From positions 434,001 through 498,000 of the forward strand of contig CAVRYY010000003.1 in the NCBI GenBank assembly GCA_963725655.1: DNA of 64,000 nucleotides, given 5' to 3'. Below the pieces are notes generated by a model. It was given only the letters and a program-made list of their open reading frames with translations. It ran no database searches and had not been told where the DNA came from. Each line of letters begins with the position of its first letter. The first letter of the stretch is position 1. The stretch comes from CAVRXT01 sp963725655 (GTDB lineage: Bacteria > Acidobacteriota > Terriglobia > Acidiferrales > UBA7541). The translations under genes were made by a program, and so were the position numbers. Below, piece by piece: positions 26,212 through 35,020 of the stretch.

Positions 26212-28349
26212 GTGAACTGCGCACCCTGCTCCTAATCGACAACGACCCGGCTCACGCCGAGGCCTTTCACGCGGCGGCGTTTGCGGCAAATGATGGATCG
26301 TTTCAGCCGGAATGGTTCAGGACGCTGGCCCAGGCGGTCGAACGGTTGCGCCGGAATGGAGTATGGGCGATTTTTGCCAGCATGTCTCTTCCAGACAGCG
26401 AGGGTCTTGAGACGTTCGACAAGATTCTGCAGGCGGCGCCCGGTATACCCATCCTGGTCCTGGCCGGCGCGGCAGATGATGTTATCGCGGTCGAAGCGAT
26501 GCGGCACGGAGCGAAGGACTACTTACTCGAAGGTCATATCGATTCCTACTCATTTGGTCGTGCATTCCGCAACATGGTTGAGCGAGAAACGGCGGAAGAG
26601 GAACTGTTCGCTGAGAGGGAACGAGCGCAAGTAACCCTCAACTCGATCGGCGACGGTGTGCTCAGCGCAGACGTTTTAGGAAACGTTACTTATCTCAACG
26701 TGGTGGCAGAAGAAATGACAGGCTGGACGTCCGCAGAGGCCATGGGAAGGCCACTTGCTGACGTGTTTCAGATTATCGACGCCAATACTCGCGAACCTTC
26801 CGCGGACCCCGTGGCGCTGGCAGTTCAGGGAAACAAGACGGTGGGGCTTGCCGCGAATTGCATCTTGATTCGGCGCGACGGGCACGAATCCGCTATCGAA
26901 GATTCCACCGCCCCGATTCACGCGCGCTCGGGGATGATCGCCGGAGCCGTAATCGTTTTCCACGATGTGAGCGTTTCAAAAGCGATGTCGCTGGAGATGT
27001 CTCACCTGGCTCACCATGACTCCCTTACCGACCTGCCAAACCGCACGTTGCTGAAGGACCGGCTGTGCCAAGCCATTGCCACCGCTCACCGTAATGGCAC
27101 GCAGGTGGCCGTGCTGTTCCTGGACCTGGATGGATTCAAGCACATCAATGATTCGTTGGGCCATGGGGTCGGCGACAAGCTACTCCGGGCAGTGGCCAAG
27201 CGATTGGTTAGCGCCGTACGTGGTTCAGACACGGTCGGCCGTCAGGGGGGAGACGAATTTGTGGTGCTTTTGACGGAAATCAAACGTGCCGCAGACGCCG
27301 GCATAACCGCAACCAAGATTCTCACCGCGTTGGCCGCATCGTATACGTGCGACCCATACGATCTGCGCGTCACTGCGAGCATCGGCATCAGCACTTATCC
27401 GGAAGATGGTGACGATGCGGAAACTTTGCTAGCCAATGCAGATACCGCGATGTATCAAGCCAAGAAGCATGGCCCGAACAGCTACCAGTTCTTTAAAAAG
27501 CAGATGAACGTCCGAGCTATTCGGCGGCAATCGGTGGAAGCCGAGCTTAACCACGCTCTGGAGCGGGATGAATTCGAGTTGCATTACCAGCCAAAGATTA
27601 GTCTTCACACCGGCGAAATTGTGGGCGCTGAGGCACTGGTACGCTGGCAGCATCCTGATCAAGGATTAATCACTCCTGCGCAGTTCATACCGATTGCCGA
27701 AGAGTGCGGATTGATACTGCCGATAGGACACTGGGTGTTGCGGGAAACGTGCAGGCAGGCCCGCGAATGGATTGATTCGGGTTGGCGCGTTATTCCTGTC
27801 TCCGTCAACATATCTTCGCTGGAATTCCGCAGCGAGGGCTTTATCGAAGGCCTTCGAGGCATTCTAAGAGACAGCAGCCTGGATGCGCGTTATCTCGATC
27901 TGGAACTCACTGAAGCCGCTTTGATGCAGCACGCGAAATCCACGGTGGCGGCGCTAACTGAACTCAAAACAATCGGAGTAAGGCTCTCGCTCGATGACTT
28001 CGGGACCGGCTACTCGAGTTTGGGGTATCTGAAGTGGCTTCCCATCGATGCGCTGAAAGTGGATCAATCGTTTGTGCACAACATCACTACCGACTCGGGC
28101 GACGCGACGATCGTGAGTACCATGATAGCGATGGCCAAGGGCCTCAACAAGCGAGTGGTGGCCGAAGGTGTGGAAACAGAGGCACAGTTGACCTTTCTTA
28201 AAGCTCAGAACTGTGACGAAGCCCAGGGCTACTATTTCAGCAGACCGATGGTAGCGGAGCTTTTCGAGAAGCTGCTTGAAGTGTCGTCATTTAAACTCAA
28301 CTATGGGGAGGAGTCACGATGGAATCAACCGGGCCTGATTTCGGCTTAA
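26208..28349 (+). CDS. Pseudo-receiver-PAS-GGDEF-EAL protein
   Basis: A 713-aa c-di-GMP enzyme. It has a receiver-like domain (about residues 1-125), PAS (about 140-255), GGDEF (about 270-430; DLDGFKHINDSLGH, the inhibitory-site pattern RGSD and an intact GGDEF) and EAL (about 445-690; EALVRW and DDFGTGYSSL intact). In the receiver the usual LLDxxLPD reads FASMSLPD, so Ser replaces the phospho-acceptor Asp. It should not be phosphorylated in the normal way. ATG at 26208 is chosen over an in-frame codon at 26028 because it overlaps the preceding stop and gives a receiver start matching its paralogue at 29566. Cyclase or phosphodiesterase activity may dominate; sequence cannot tell. Confidence 0.9.
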   Translation: MSELRTLLLIDNDPAHAEAFHAAAFAANDGSFQPEWFRTLAQAVERLRRNGVWAIFASMSLPDSEGLETFDKILQAAPGIPILVLAGAADDVIAVEAMRHGAKDYLLEGHIDSYSFGRAFRNMVERETAEEELFAERERAQVTLNSIGDGVLSADVLGNVTYLNVVAEEMTGWTSAEAMGRPLADVFQIIDANTREPSADPVALAVQGNKTVGLAANCILIRRDGHESAIEDSTAPIHARSGMIAGAVIVFHDVSVSKAMSLEMSHLAHHDSLTDLPNRTLLKDRLCQAIATAHRNGTQVAVLFLDLDGFKHINDSLGHGVGDKLLRAVAKRLVSAVRGSDTVGRQGGDEFVVLLTEIKRAADAGITATKILTALAASYTCDPYDLRVTASIGISTYPEDGDDAETLLANADTAMYQAKKHGPNSYQFFKKQMNVRAIRRQSVEAELNHALERDEFELHYQPKISLHTGEIVGAEALVRWQHPDQGLITPAQFIPIAEECGLILPIGHWVLRETCRQAREWIDSGWRVIPVSVNISSLEFRSEGFIEGLRGILRDSSLDARYLDLELTEAALMQHAKSTVAALTELKTIGVRLSLDDFGTGYSSLGYLKWLPIDALKVDQSFVHNITTDSGDATIVSTMIAMAKGLNKRVVAEGVETEAQLTFLKAQNCDEAQGYYFSRPMVAELFEKLLEVSSFKLNYGEESRWNQPGLISA

Positions 28350-28615
28350 ACGAATCCGAGGCAATAGGCATACTCGTGCGGTCTGCCCTCCTATCTGTGA
28401 TTAAAATGATGACCGACACACAAGGACTACTTAAGGATTTTGACACTCACCACCCTACGGCGCCGGAGCTGAAGATTATTTGCGAGCGATTTGTATGGAC
28501 GGCGACTGAATGCGACAAACAAGTGGCGCTTATCAAGGGTATTCTGACGTTCGTACTCCCCTGGGCCAAACACCAGGAGCGCTTTAGCCCCACGACGAAG
28601 ACGAGTCTCAACTAA
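28319..28615 (+). CDS. Small helical protein of unknown function
   Basis: A 98-aa protein whose ATG lies inside the last codons of the GGDEF-EAL gene (31-nt overlap) and is preceded by a near-perfect ribosome site, GGGGAGGAG (28306-28314). The sequence looks mostly helical (IGILVRSALLSVIKMM; ELKIICERFVWTATECDKQVALIKGILTF). No family is recognised. The strong site and overlap suggest coregulation with the c-di-GMP enzyme. Confidence 0.65.
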   Translation: MESTGPDFGLNESEAIGILVRSALLSVIKMMTDTQGLLKDFDTHHPTAPELKIICERFVWTATECDKQVALIKGILTFVLPWAKHQERFSPTTKTSLN

Positions 28616-28709
28616 TCAAGGCCGGATTGTACCGATCACCAGGTAGTGTGAAGCAGGGCCAAGGGCGTTCCGCTCGACGCGCGGCGGCTCGATTTAGCAC
28701 AAACGGATG

Positions 28710-29402
28710 TTATTCGTGCAGGACCACGCTCAGGAGCGAGTTGTGGACCTGAATTCCACCGTTGTAATGAATGAAACCCAATTTCCTGAATTTGTTCATG
28801 AACAAGTTGACGCGGGAGCGGGTTGTGCCAACCATCTCTGCCAAGGTCTCCTGCGATACTTTCGGAAGGGTCTTCTGTGGCTGGTCTTGTTTGCCATAGC
28901 GTGCCAGGAGCAACAGCGCGCGGGCTAGCCGTTTCTCAATGGAGTTAAAGAGCTGATCGACTAAGTCCTCTTCAACTCGAATGTTTCGCGTCAAAAGGTA
29001 AGCGATAAAGCGATCGGAGAGTTTGTGTTCCTCATGAAGGACACGAATCATCTCTTTCTTTTCGATAACCATCAGGGTGGTGGAGGTAATCGCGGTTGCT
29101 ATCCCCATGCGAAAAGGGACGCCGGCTAAGCAGCTCTCGCCGAGGAAGTCACCCGGACCCAGCAGCGCCACTACCGCCTCTTTGCCTACCTTGCTGACTA
29201 CAGAGAGTTTGACGCCTCCTTTTTGGATATACATCACAGTCGTGGCCAGGTCACCTTGCGAGTAAAGCCTTTGTGACCTGCGGTACTCGATAATAGTTCT
29301 CGCGACTCCGGCAGATTCGAGAAACGCATGGGCATTGAACGGGCGTGCTTTGGCCGGTTTTAACGCAGGCGTTATATCATGTGAATTAATTGGCATCCTC
29401 AT
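28710..29402 (-). CDS. Crp/Fnr-family transcriptional regulator
   Basis: A 230-aa regulator. A cyclic-nucleotide-binding-like domain (about residues 30-145; GGVKLSVVSKVGKEAVVALLGPGDFLGESCL) is followed by a Crp-type winged helix (about 165-225; VSQETLAEMVGTTRSRVNLFMNKFRKLGFI). The recognition helix TTRSRVNLFMNKF is of the type common in Acidobacteria. There is no Fnr-like cysteine cluster. Start ATG at 29402 follows AGGGAGGGGG; an in-frame codon at 29441 is less likely. It lies 163 nt downstream of the GGDEF-EAL gene on the same strand. The ligand could be cAMP or c-di-GMP; the neighbours make the latter worth testing. Confidence 0.88.
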   Translation of the reverse strand: MRMPINSHDITPALKPAKARPFNAHAFLESAGVARTIIEYRRSQRLYSQGDLATTVMYIQKGGVKLSVVSKVGKEAVVALLGPGDFLGESCLAGVPFRMGIATAITSTTLMVIEKKEMIRVLHEEHKLSDRFIAYLLTRNIRVEEDLVDQLFNSIEKRLARALLLLARYGKQDQPQKTLPKVSQETLAEMVGTTRSRVNLFMNKFRKLGFIHYNGGIQVHNSLLSVVLHE

Positions 29403-29565
29403 ATCCCCCTCCCTGTTGCATCGAACTTTATCAAGGTACACATTTCAAAGCAATACACATAATTAGTATGCAAGGGACAGCGGGAGATACAGCGATTCAG
29501 CGCGGGAACAGGGAGCAGGGGCGCGACAATGGACAGCCGATCCGACCCGAAGATACGAGCTCCAC

Positions 29566-31671
29566 TTAGTGGAGAATTGTCTCGGACACACCGGCTTCAA
29601 GCAATTTGGCGAACTGCTGGGGAGGCACGGGCCGGCTGAAGAAGTATCCTTGTGCTTCGTCACAATGGTGGGCCTGAAGAAATGCCAACTCTTCTTCCGT
29701 TTCCACGCCCTCGGCGATCACACGCAGTTTCAGGCTTCGCCCCATGCTGATCACGGCGGTGACGATGCTGGTCTCGTCGGGACTGGTGGTGATTTGACGT
29801 ACGAATGACTGGTCGATCTTTAGGGCATCAATCGGGAACTTGCGCAGATAGCTCAAGCTGGAGTACCCGGTGCCAAAGTCATCGACCGCTATCTGCACTC
29901 CCGCGGCTCTCAGGGTTTGCAGGACGGTTGCAGCGGACTCGGCGCGCTTCATGAGCACGCTTTCCGTGAGTTCCAGCTCCAGCCACTTCGGATCCAAGCC
30001 GGTTTCCTCGAGGATCGCGAATACCCGATCTAAGAAATTGTCGTCTCGAAATTCCATCGAAGAAATGTTCACGGCCATGGTGATCATCGGCAGGCCTGCG
30101 TTCGCCCACTCCCGCGCCTGCTTGCACGCTTCCCGCAGCACCCACCGGCCGATCGGCAGAATCAAGCCGCACTCCTCGGCAACAGGAATGAATTGTGCGG
30201 GAGGGACCAACCCTCTGGTGGGGTGAGTCCACCGGATCAACGCTTCCGCGCCGGTAATCACACCGGTCTTGAGGTCGACCTGCGGCTGGTAGTGCAACGC
30301 GAATTCACGACGTTCCAGGGCGCGCCGCAGGCTCTCCTCGATGGATTGCCGCTCCACGGCTCGGACGTTCATGGCGGGCTTGAAGAATTGATAGGTTTGG
30401 CGGCCATTTTCCTTGGCCTGATACATCGCCATGTCGGCATTCTTGATCAGTGTCTCCGCATTCAGGCCGTCGTCGGGGTACACGCTCACGCCGATGCTTG
30501 CGGTGACGCAAAGATCGTGCTGGCCGATGAAGTGCGGGGCTGCGAGCATCATCAGCATTCGATTCACACTGATGATGGCGTCCTCGGGTTGCGCCAAATC
30601 CGAAAGCAGCACTACGAATTCATCGCCTCCCTGCCGGCTTACGGTGTCTGAGTCGCGCACACCGTCTACCAAGCGCTTGGCCACCGACTGAAGAAGCTTG
30701 TCGCCGATCGGATGCCCCAGCGAATCGTTGATGTGTTTGAAGCCGTCCAAATCCAGAAACAAAACCGCCACTCGATTCATGCGCCGCGCTGCCAGCGCGA
30801 TCGCCTGGCTGATTCGATCGTTCAAGAGCATGCGATTGGGCAAGCCGGTCAGAAAATCGTGCTGCGCCGAATGGGTCATCTGCGTCGCCATGGCGTGGGC
30901 CTCGCTCACGTCGCGGAACACCATCACCGCCCCGGTTGCCTGGCCTGCACGGTCGTGGATGGGAGCGACGCTGTCTTCGATCGGAATCTCCAATCCATCA
31001 CTCCGGATGAGGGTACAGTTTGGCGGCAGGTGCATGGTCAGGTCTTGCCCGATGGCCATCTTCATCGGATCTGGGATCGTTTCACGGCTGGTGGTATCCA
31101 GAATTCGGCAAACTTCGGCCATCGGCCGGCCCGCCGCGTCCTGGCATGACCAGCCAGTCATTTTTTCCGCGACCAGATTGAGGAAGGTGATCTTTCCGGA
31201 GATATCCGTGGAAACGACGGCGTCGCCGATACAGTTGAGAGTGACTTGGGCGCGTTCCTTTTCCACGAACAAAACGTCTTCCATGAGCTTGCGTTCGACC
31301 GCATAGCGAAGCGACCGAAGCAGCCCGCGAGTCTCGATTTGGCCTTTGACCAGGTAATCTTGCGCGCCTTCGTGCAGCGCTTGCCCGGCTAATACCTCAT
31401 CGTCCAAACCCGTCAGTACCACCAAGGGGACGCGCGGCGCCATGGCGCGGGCCCTGCGTACCGCCCCCAGTCCTTGTGCGTCGGGCAGCCCCAAGTCGAG
31501 CAAGATAAGGTCAACCGGGCTCTGCGCAAGGTGCTCTTCCGCGTCACGCATGCATTCCACATGGGTGAGTTCCGTGTTGTGGGAGCCAGTTTCTTTGAAC
31601 ATCTCCCGGATTAAGCGCGCATCTCCATGATTATCTTCAACTAGAAGAAGTACTCTTATCGGCTTCTTCAT
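29566..31671 (-). CDS. Response regulator REC-PAS-GGDEF-EAL
   Basis: A 701-aa paralogue of the protein at 26208. Its receiver domain is intact (VEDN acidic pair and phospho-acceptor Asp in LILLDLGLPD), followed by PAS, GGDEF (RDSD inhibitory-site pattern, intact GGDEF) and EAL (EALIRW, DDFGTGYSSL intact). ATG at 31671 overlaps the stop of the upstream receiver gene by one base (TAATG), so both are translated together. A codon at 31713 would add 14 residues without a receiver match. It probably changes c-di-GMP level on phosphotransfer from the large kinase upstream. Confidence 0.92.
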   Translation of the reverse strand: MKKPIRVLLLVEDNHGDARLIREMFKETGSHNTELTHVECMRDAEEHLAQSPVDLILLDLGLPDAQGLGAVRRARAMAPRVPLVVLTGLDDEVLAGQALHEGAQDYLVKGQIETRGLLRSLRYAVERKLMEDVLFVEKERAQVTLNCIGDAVVSTDISGKITFLNLVAEKMTGWSCQDAAGRPMAEVCRILDTTSRETIPDPMKMAIGQDLTMHLPPNCTLIRSDGLEIPIEDSVAPIHDRAGQATGAVMVFRDVSEAHAMATQMTHSAQHDFLTGLPNRMLLNDRISQAIALAARRMNRVAVLFLDLDGFKHINDSLGHPIGDKLLQSVAKRLVDGVRDSDTVSRQGGDEFVVLLSDLAQPEDAIISVNRMLMMLAAPHFIGQHDLCVTASIGVSVYPDDGLNAETLIKNADMAMYQAKENGRQTYQFFKPAMNVRAVERQSIEESLRRALERREFALHYQPQVDLKTGVITGAEALIRWTHPTRGLVPPAQFIPVAEECGLILPIGRWVLREACKQAREWANAGLPMITMAVNISSMEFRDDNFLDRVFAILEETGLDPKWLELELTESVLMKRAESAATVLQTLRAAGVQIAVDDFGTGYSSLSYLRKFPIDALKIDQSFVRQITTSPDETSIVTAVISMGRSLKLRVIAEGVETEEELAFLQAHHCDEAQGYFFSRPVPPQQFAKLLEAGVSETILH

Positions 31672-32105
31672 TAGCTTTGCCTTTGTTGGGGAAGCTTCAC
31701 CTTGGTCAGCCAAAATTCATTGATGCTTTTCACCAAGCTCTCGAATGCCTCCAACTGCACAGGTTTAAGCAGGTAACAGTTCGCGTGGAGTTGATAGCTT
31801 TTCACAACATCCGCTTCCGCCCCGGACGTGGTGAGGATAACGGTAGGAATCGTTTTCAGACTGTCGTCCTGCTTGATGCGCGCCAGAACCTCGCGGCCGT
31901 CCATTTTCGGAAGGTTCAAATCCAACAAAATAATATCCGGGCGAGGAGCGTCGGTGTGAGCCCCCGCGTGCCGGAGAAAGTCCATGGCCTCCACGCCGTC
32001 GCAAACCACGTGCAAGTGGATGGAACTATTGGCGTCGCGGAAAGCTTCCTGAGTCAACCGGACATCACCGGGACTATCTTCGACCAGGAGAACCTCGATG
32101 TTCAT
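31671..32105 (-). CDS. Rcp1-like single-domain response regulator
   Basis: A 144-aa CheY-like protein of the Rcp1 type. It has LLVEDSPGDVRLT at the N-terminus, phospho-acceptor Asp in IILLDLNLPKMDG, Thr in ILTTSG and Lys in LLKPVQ. Start ATG at 32105 is fixed by GGAGGGG (32111-32117) five bases upstream; an ATG at 32129 overlaps the kinase stop but has no ribosome site. Such receivers are usual partners of multi-PAS kinases with a Cph1-like core, as found directly upstream. It is cotranscribed with the kinase and the GGDEF-EAL gene. Confidence 0.9.
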   Translation of the reverse strand: MNIEVLLVEDSPGDVRLTQEAFRDANSSIHLHVVCDGVEAMDFLRHAGAHTDAPRPDIILLDLNLPKMDGREVLARIKQDDSLKTIPTVILTTSGAEADVVKSYQLHANCYLLKPVQLEAFESLVKSINEFWLTKVKLPQQRQS

Positions 32106-32125
32106 GTGTTCCCCTCCGATGAGTT

Positions 32126-35020
32126 TCATGATTTCGCCTCACTTCCTGCCAGGGCGAAGCGAAACGTGGAACCGTGCCCGAGTTGAGACTCGACCGAGAT
32201 GCTGCCACCGTGCCGCTCGACGATCTTCTTGCAGATCGCCAATCCTATGCCGGTGCCCGCGAACTCTTCTCGTTTGTGCAGGCGCTGGAACATGCCAAAG
32301 ATCTTTTCGAAGTACTGCGAGTCGATTCCCAGTCCATTGTCCTGCACCGAAAATATCCATTTCTTCCCGCCATTCTTGACGGCAGAAACATGTACGCGGG
32401 GAACTCCGGGATTTTGGTACTTGATCGCATTGCCCACCAGGTTCTGAAATAACTGGATCAATTGCATTTCGTCCGCCATCACCGCGGGCAAAGGATCGTG
32501 GGTCACCAGCGCCGCGCTATCTTCGATGGCGCCCCGCAGGTTCATCAGCGCCTGGTGCAATGCTTCCTCACTCGAGGCATCCAGCAAATCCTTCCCTTTG
32601 GTCCCGACCCGCGAATAAGCCAGCAAATCTTGGATCATGCGGTGCATGCGGCTGGCGCCATCCACCGCGAATGAAATGAACTCATCGGCATCGGAGTCCA
32701 ACTTTCCCTTGTACCGTCTGGATAGCAACTGGGTGTAACTGGCCACCATCCGCAGCGGTTCCTGCAAATCGTGAGAGGCGATGTAGGCAAATTGTCCCAA
32801 CTCCTCATTGGAGCGGTTTAACTCTTCCACCTTCTGGAGTAGGTCCGCTTCCGCTTTTTTCCGCGTGGTGATGTCGCGGATCGCTGCCGTCACCAGGGTT
32901 CCATCGGCGCTTTCCAGCGGACTCAGCATGATCTCAATCGGAAAATCGCTTCCATTTTTGCGGCGGCCATTGAGTTCAATTCCAGTACCGATCTGCTGCG
33001 CCAGCGCATCTTCCGCGGATCGAAGGGCGTCAGCCACCAGCCGTTCCGCAAACCCCTCAGGGATAATATTTTTCACTTTTTGCCCGACCAGCTCATCGCG
33101 CCGGTATCCGAACTGTTTCTCCGCCTGAACGTTCAGCAGCACGATCTCCCCGCTCTGGTTCACCACCACCATCGCGTCCGGAGCCGCCTCCAGCAGGCCT
33201 CGGTACCTGCCTTCCATCTGCGCCAGATGTTTTTCCGCGTCCTTACGCACGCTGATGTCGCGAATCGCCGCGGTCACCAGGATTCCATCGGCGCTTTCTA
33301 ACGGGCTCAGCATGATCTCAATCGGAAAATCGCTGCCATTTTTCCGCCGCCCATACAGCTCAATTCCCGTGCCGATCTGCTGCGCCAGCGCTTCCGCGGC
33401 GGTTCGAGTGCCATCGGCGATCAATCGCTCGGCGAATCCTTCGGGGATAATGTTCTTCACTTTTTGCCCGACCAGCTCATCGCGCCGGTATCCGAATTGT
33501 TTTTCCGCCTGAACGTTCAGCAGCACAATCTCCCCGCTCTGGTTGACTACCACCATCGCATCCGGAGCCGCCTCCAGCAGGCCGCGATACCTGCCCTCCA
33601 TCTGCGCCAGATGTTTTTCCGCATCTTTGCGCAAGCTGATGTCTCGTATTGCGGCCGTCACCAACACTCCCTCGGCGCTCTCCAATGGACTCAGCATGAT
33701 TTCAATCGGAAAATCGCTCCCGTTCTTCCGCCGCCCGTAGAGTTCAATCCCCGTGCCGATCTGCTGCGCCAGCGCTTCCGCTGCGGTTCGCGTGCCGTCA
33801 GCGATCAGCCGCTCGGCAAAACCCTGTGGAATGATGTCCTTCACCTGTCGCCCGACCAGCTCATCGTGCCGGTATCCGAACTGCTTCTCCGCTTGCACGT
33901 TCAGGCGCACGATTTTCCCGCCCTGGTTCACCACTACCATCGCATCCGGCGCCGCTTCCAGCAGCCCGCTGTATTTCGCGCCCAACTCTTTGCTTTCGCT
34001 GACGTCGCGGCTTATCTCGGAAAACCCCCGTAGATTTCCGGCCGGGTCGAGCAGCGCTGTGCAGGTGACGCTCGCCAGAAATCGCGAGCCGCCTTTCCGC
34101 ACCCGCATGCATTGCTCTTCGTGCCGGCCGTTGGCGGTGGCCATGCGGAGTATCTCCCCCGGCCAGCCCCGCTCGATATCTTCCTGCGTAAAGAAACCAG
34201 CGTAGTTGTGGCCCATAATTTCTTCCGCTTTGTAGCCCTTGATTCGTTCTGCCCCGGCATTCCAACTCACCACCTGTCCCTGCGGGTCCAGCATGAAAAT
34301 CGCATAGTCCTGAGCGCCATCAAGTAGCGTGCGATACTTTTCCTCGCTGTCACGGAGCGCCTCCGCTGCCAGCAGGCGTTCGCGGCGGTCGCGTTCGATG
34401 CTCCAGCCGGCGACGGCAGCGATCAACAATCCCAGGAAAGTTCCGAGGACCAGAACGATTTTGGTCTGCCTCAAGCGGCGTCTCGAATCCGCGTCGCGTT
34501 GCACCAGCAATCGCAACTCCTCTCCCTGCATCCCGCGCACTATCTCTTGAAACTCATCCGTGCGACCGATCTCCGATCCGCTTCGCAGCGCGTCTGTTGC
34601 CCCCCCAAATCCCTTGTTGTTCCGCAGGCCAATCACCATCTTGCCAAACTGGATTTTGTCGGCGGCCAGCCTTTCGAGCACGGGAAGCTGGCTCTGCTGA
34701 CGGGAGTTGTCCGCCGTCAACCTGCCAATGGTTTCCTCTGCGATCTGCACTCTTACTATGTCGGCATCATAGGATTCGACGTAGGACTCCCTACCAGTCA
34801 GCACGAAACCGCTATAGCTGGATTCGAGGCTTTCCATCGCGAGGTGTAAATCTTGTAGGCTCTCCAGAACCTCATGGGTGTGCCGCACCCATCGGTCGCT
34901 TTCGGTGGAGATGGCCATGCCGTGATAGGAGATTCCACCAACGACGAGCAGCGCCAAAATGGCACACGCAAATGCGAGCTGAAGTTTTCGGTTCAAAGGA
35001 CGCTCATTTCTCAATTTCAC
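32126..35020 (-). CDS. CHASE3-PAS(x4)-histidine kinase
   Basis: A 964-aa membrane kinase. It has TM1 (about residues 14-35), a CHASE3-like periplasmic helical domain (about 40-185), TM2 (about 188-207) and a first PAS domain (about 225-345). Three near-identical PAS/PAC modules follow (about 348-475, 476-603, 604-731). The HisKA helix has its phospho-His in QFAYIASHDLQEPLRMV, and HATPase_c is typical (DNGLGI, GTGIGLAICKKIVERHGG). Start is GTG at 35020 with only a weak ribosome site. Output probably goes to the receiver and the GGDEF-EAL protein downstream. Confidence 0.9.
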   Translation of the reverse strand: MKLRNERPLNRKLQLAFACAILALLVVGGISYHGMAISTESDRWVRHTHEVLESLQDLHLAMESLESSYSGFVLTGRESYVESYDADIVRVQIAEETIGRLTADNSRQQSQLPVLERLAADKIQFGKMVIGLRNNKGFGGATDALRSGSEIGRTDEFQEIVRGMQGEELRLLVQRDADSRRRLRQTKIVLVLGTFLGLLIAAVAGWSIERDRRERLLAAEALRDSEEKYRTLLDGAQDYAIFMLDPQGQVVSWNAGAERIKGYKAEEIMGHNYAGFFTQEDIERGWPGEILRMATANGRHEEQCMRVRKGGSRFLASVTCTALLDPAGNLRGFSEISRDVSESKELGAKYSGLLEAAPDAMVVVNQGGKIVRLNVQAEKQFGYRHDELVGRQVKDIIPQGFAERLIADGTRTAAEALAQQIGTGIELYGRRKNGSDFPIEIMLSPLESAEGVLVTAAIRDISLRKDAEKHLAQMEGRYRGLLEAAPDAMVVVNQSGEIVLLNVQAEKQFGYRRDELVGQKVKNIIPEGFAERLIADGTRTAAEALAQQIGTGIELYGRRKNGSDFPIEIMLSPLESADGILVTAAIRDISVRKDAEKHLAQMEGRYRGLLEAAPDAMVVVNQSGEIVLLNVQAEKQFGYRRDELVGQKVKNIIPEGFAERLVADALRSAEDALAQQIGTGIELNGRRKNGSDFPIEIMLSPLESADGTLVTAAIRDITTRKKAEADLLQKVEELNRSNEELGQFAYIASHDLQEPLRMVASYTQLLSRRYKGKLDSDADEFISFAVDGASRMHRMIQDLLAYSRVGTKGKDLLDASSEEALHQALMNLRGAIEDSAALVTHDPLPAVMADEMQLIQLFQNLVGNAIKYQNPGVPRVHVSAVKNGGKKWIFSVQDNGLGIDSQYFEKIFGMFQRLHKREEFAGTGIGLAICKKIVERHGGSISVESQLGHGSTFRFALAGSEAKS
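32828..33979 (-). repeat. Triplicated PAS module inside the kinase gene
   Basis: Three consecutive 384-bp units (about 33979-33596, 33595-33212, 33211-32828) encode near-identical 128-aa PAS/PAC modules. They share GLLEAAPDAMVVVNQ, QFGYR and RRKNGSDFPIEIMLSPLES. Units two and three are closest, suggesting the latest duplication there. Confidence 0.85.
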
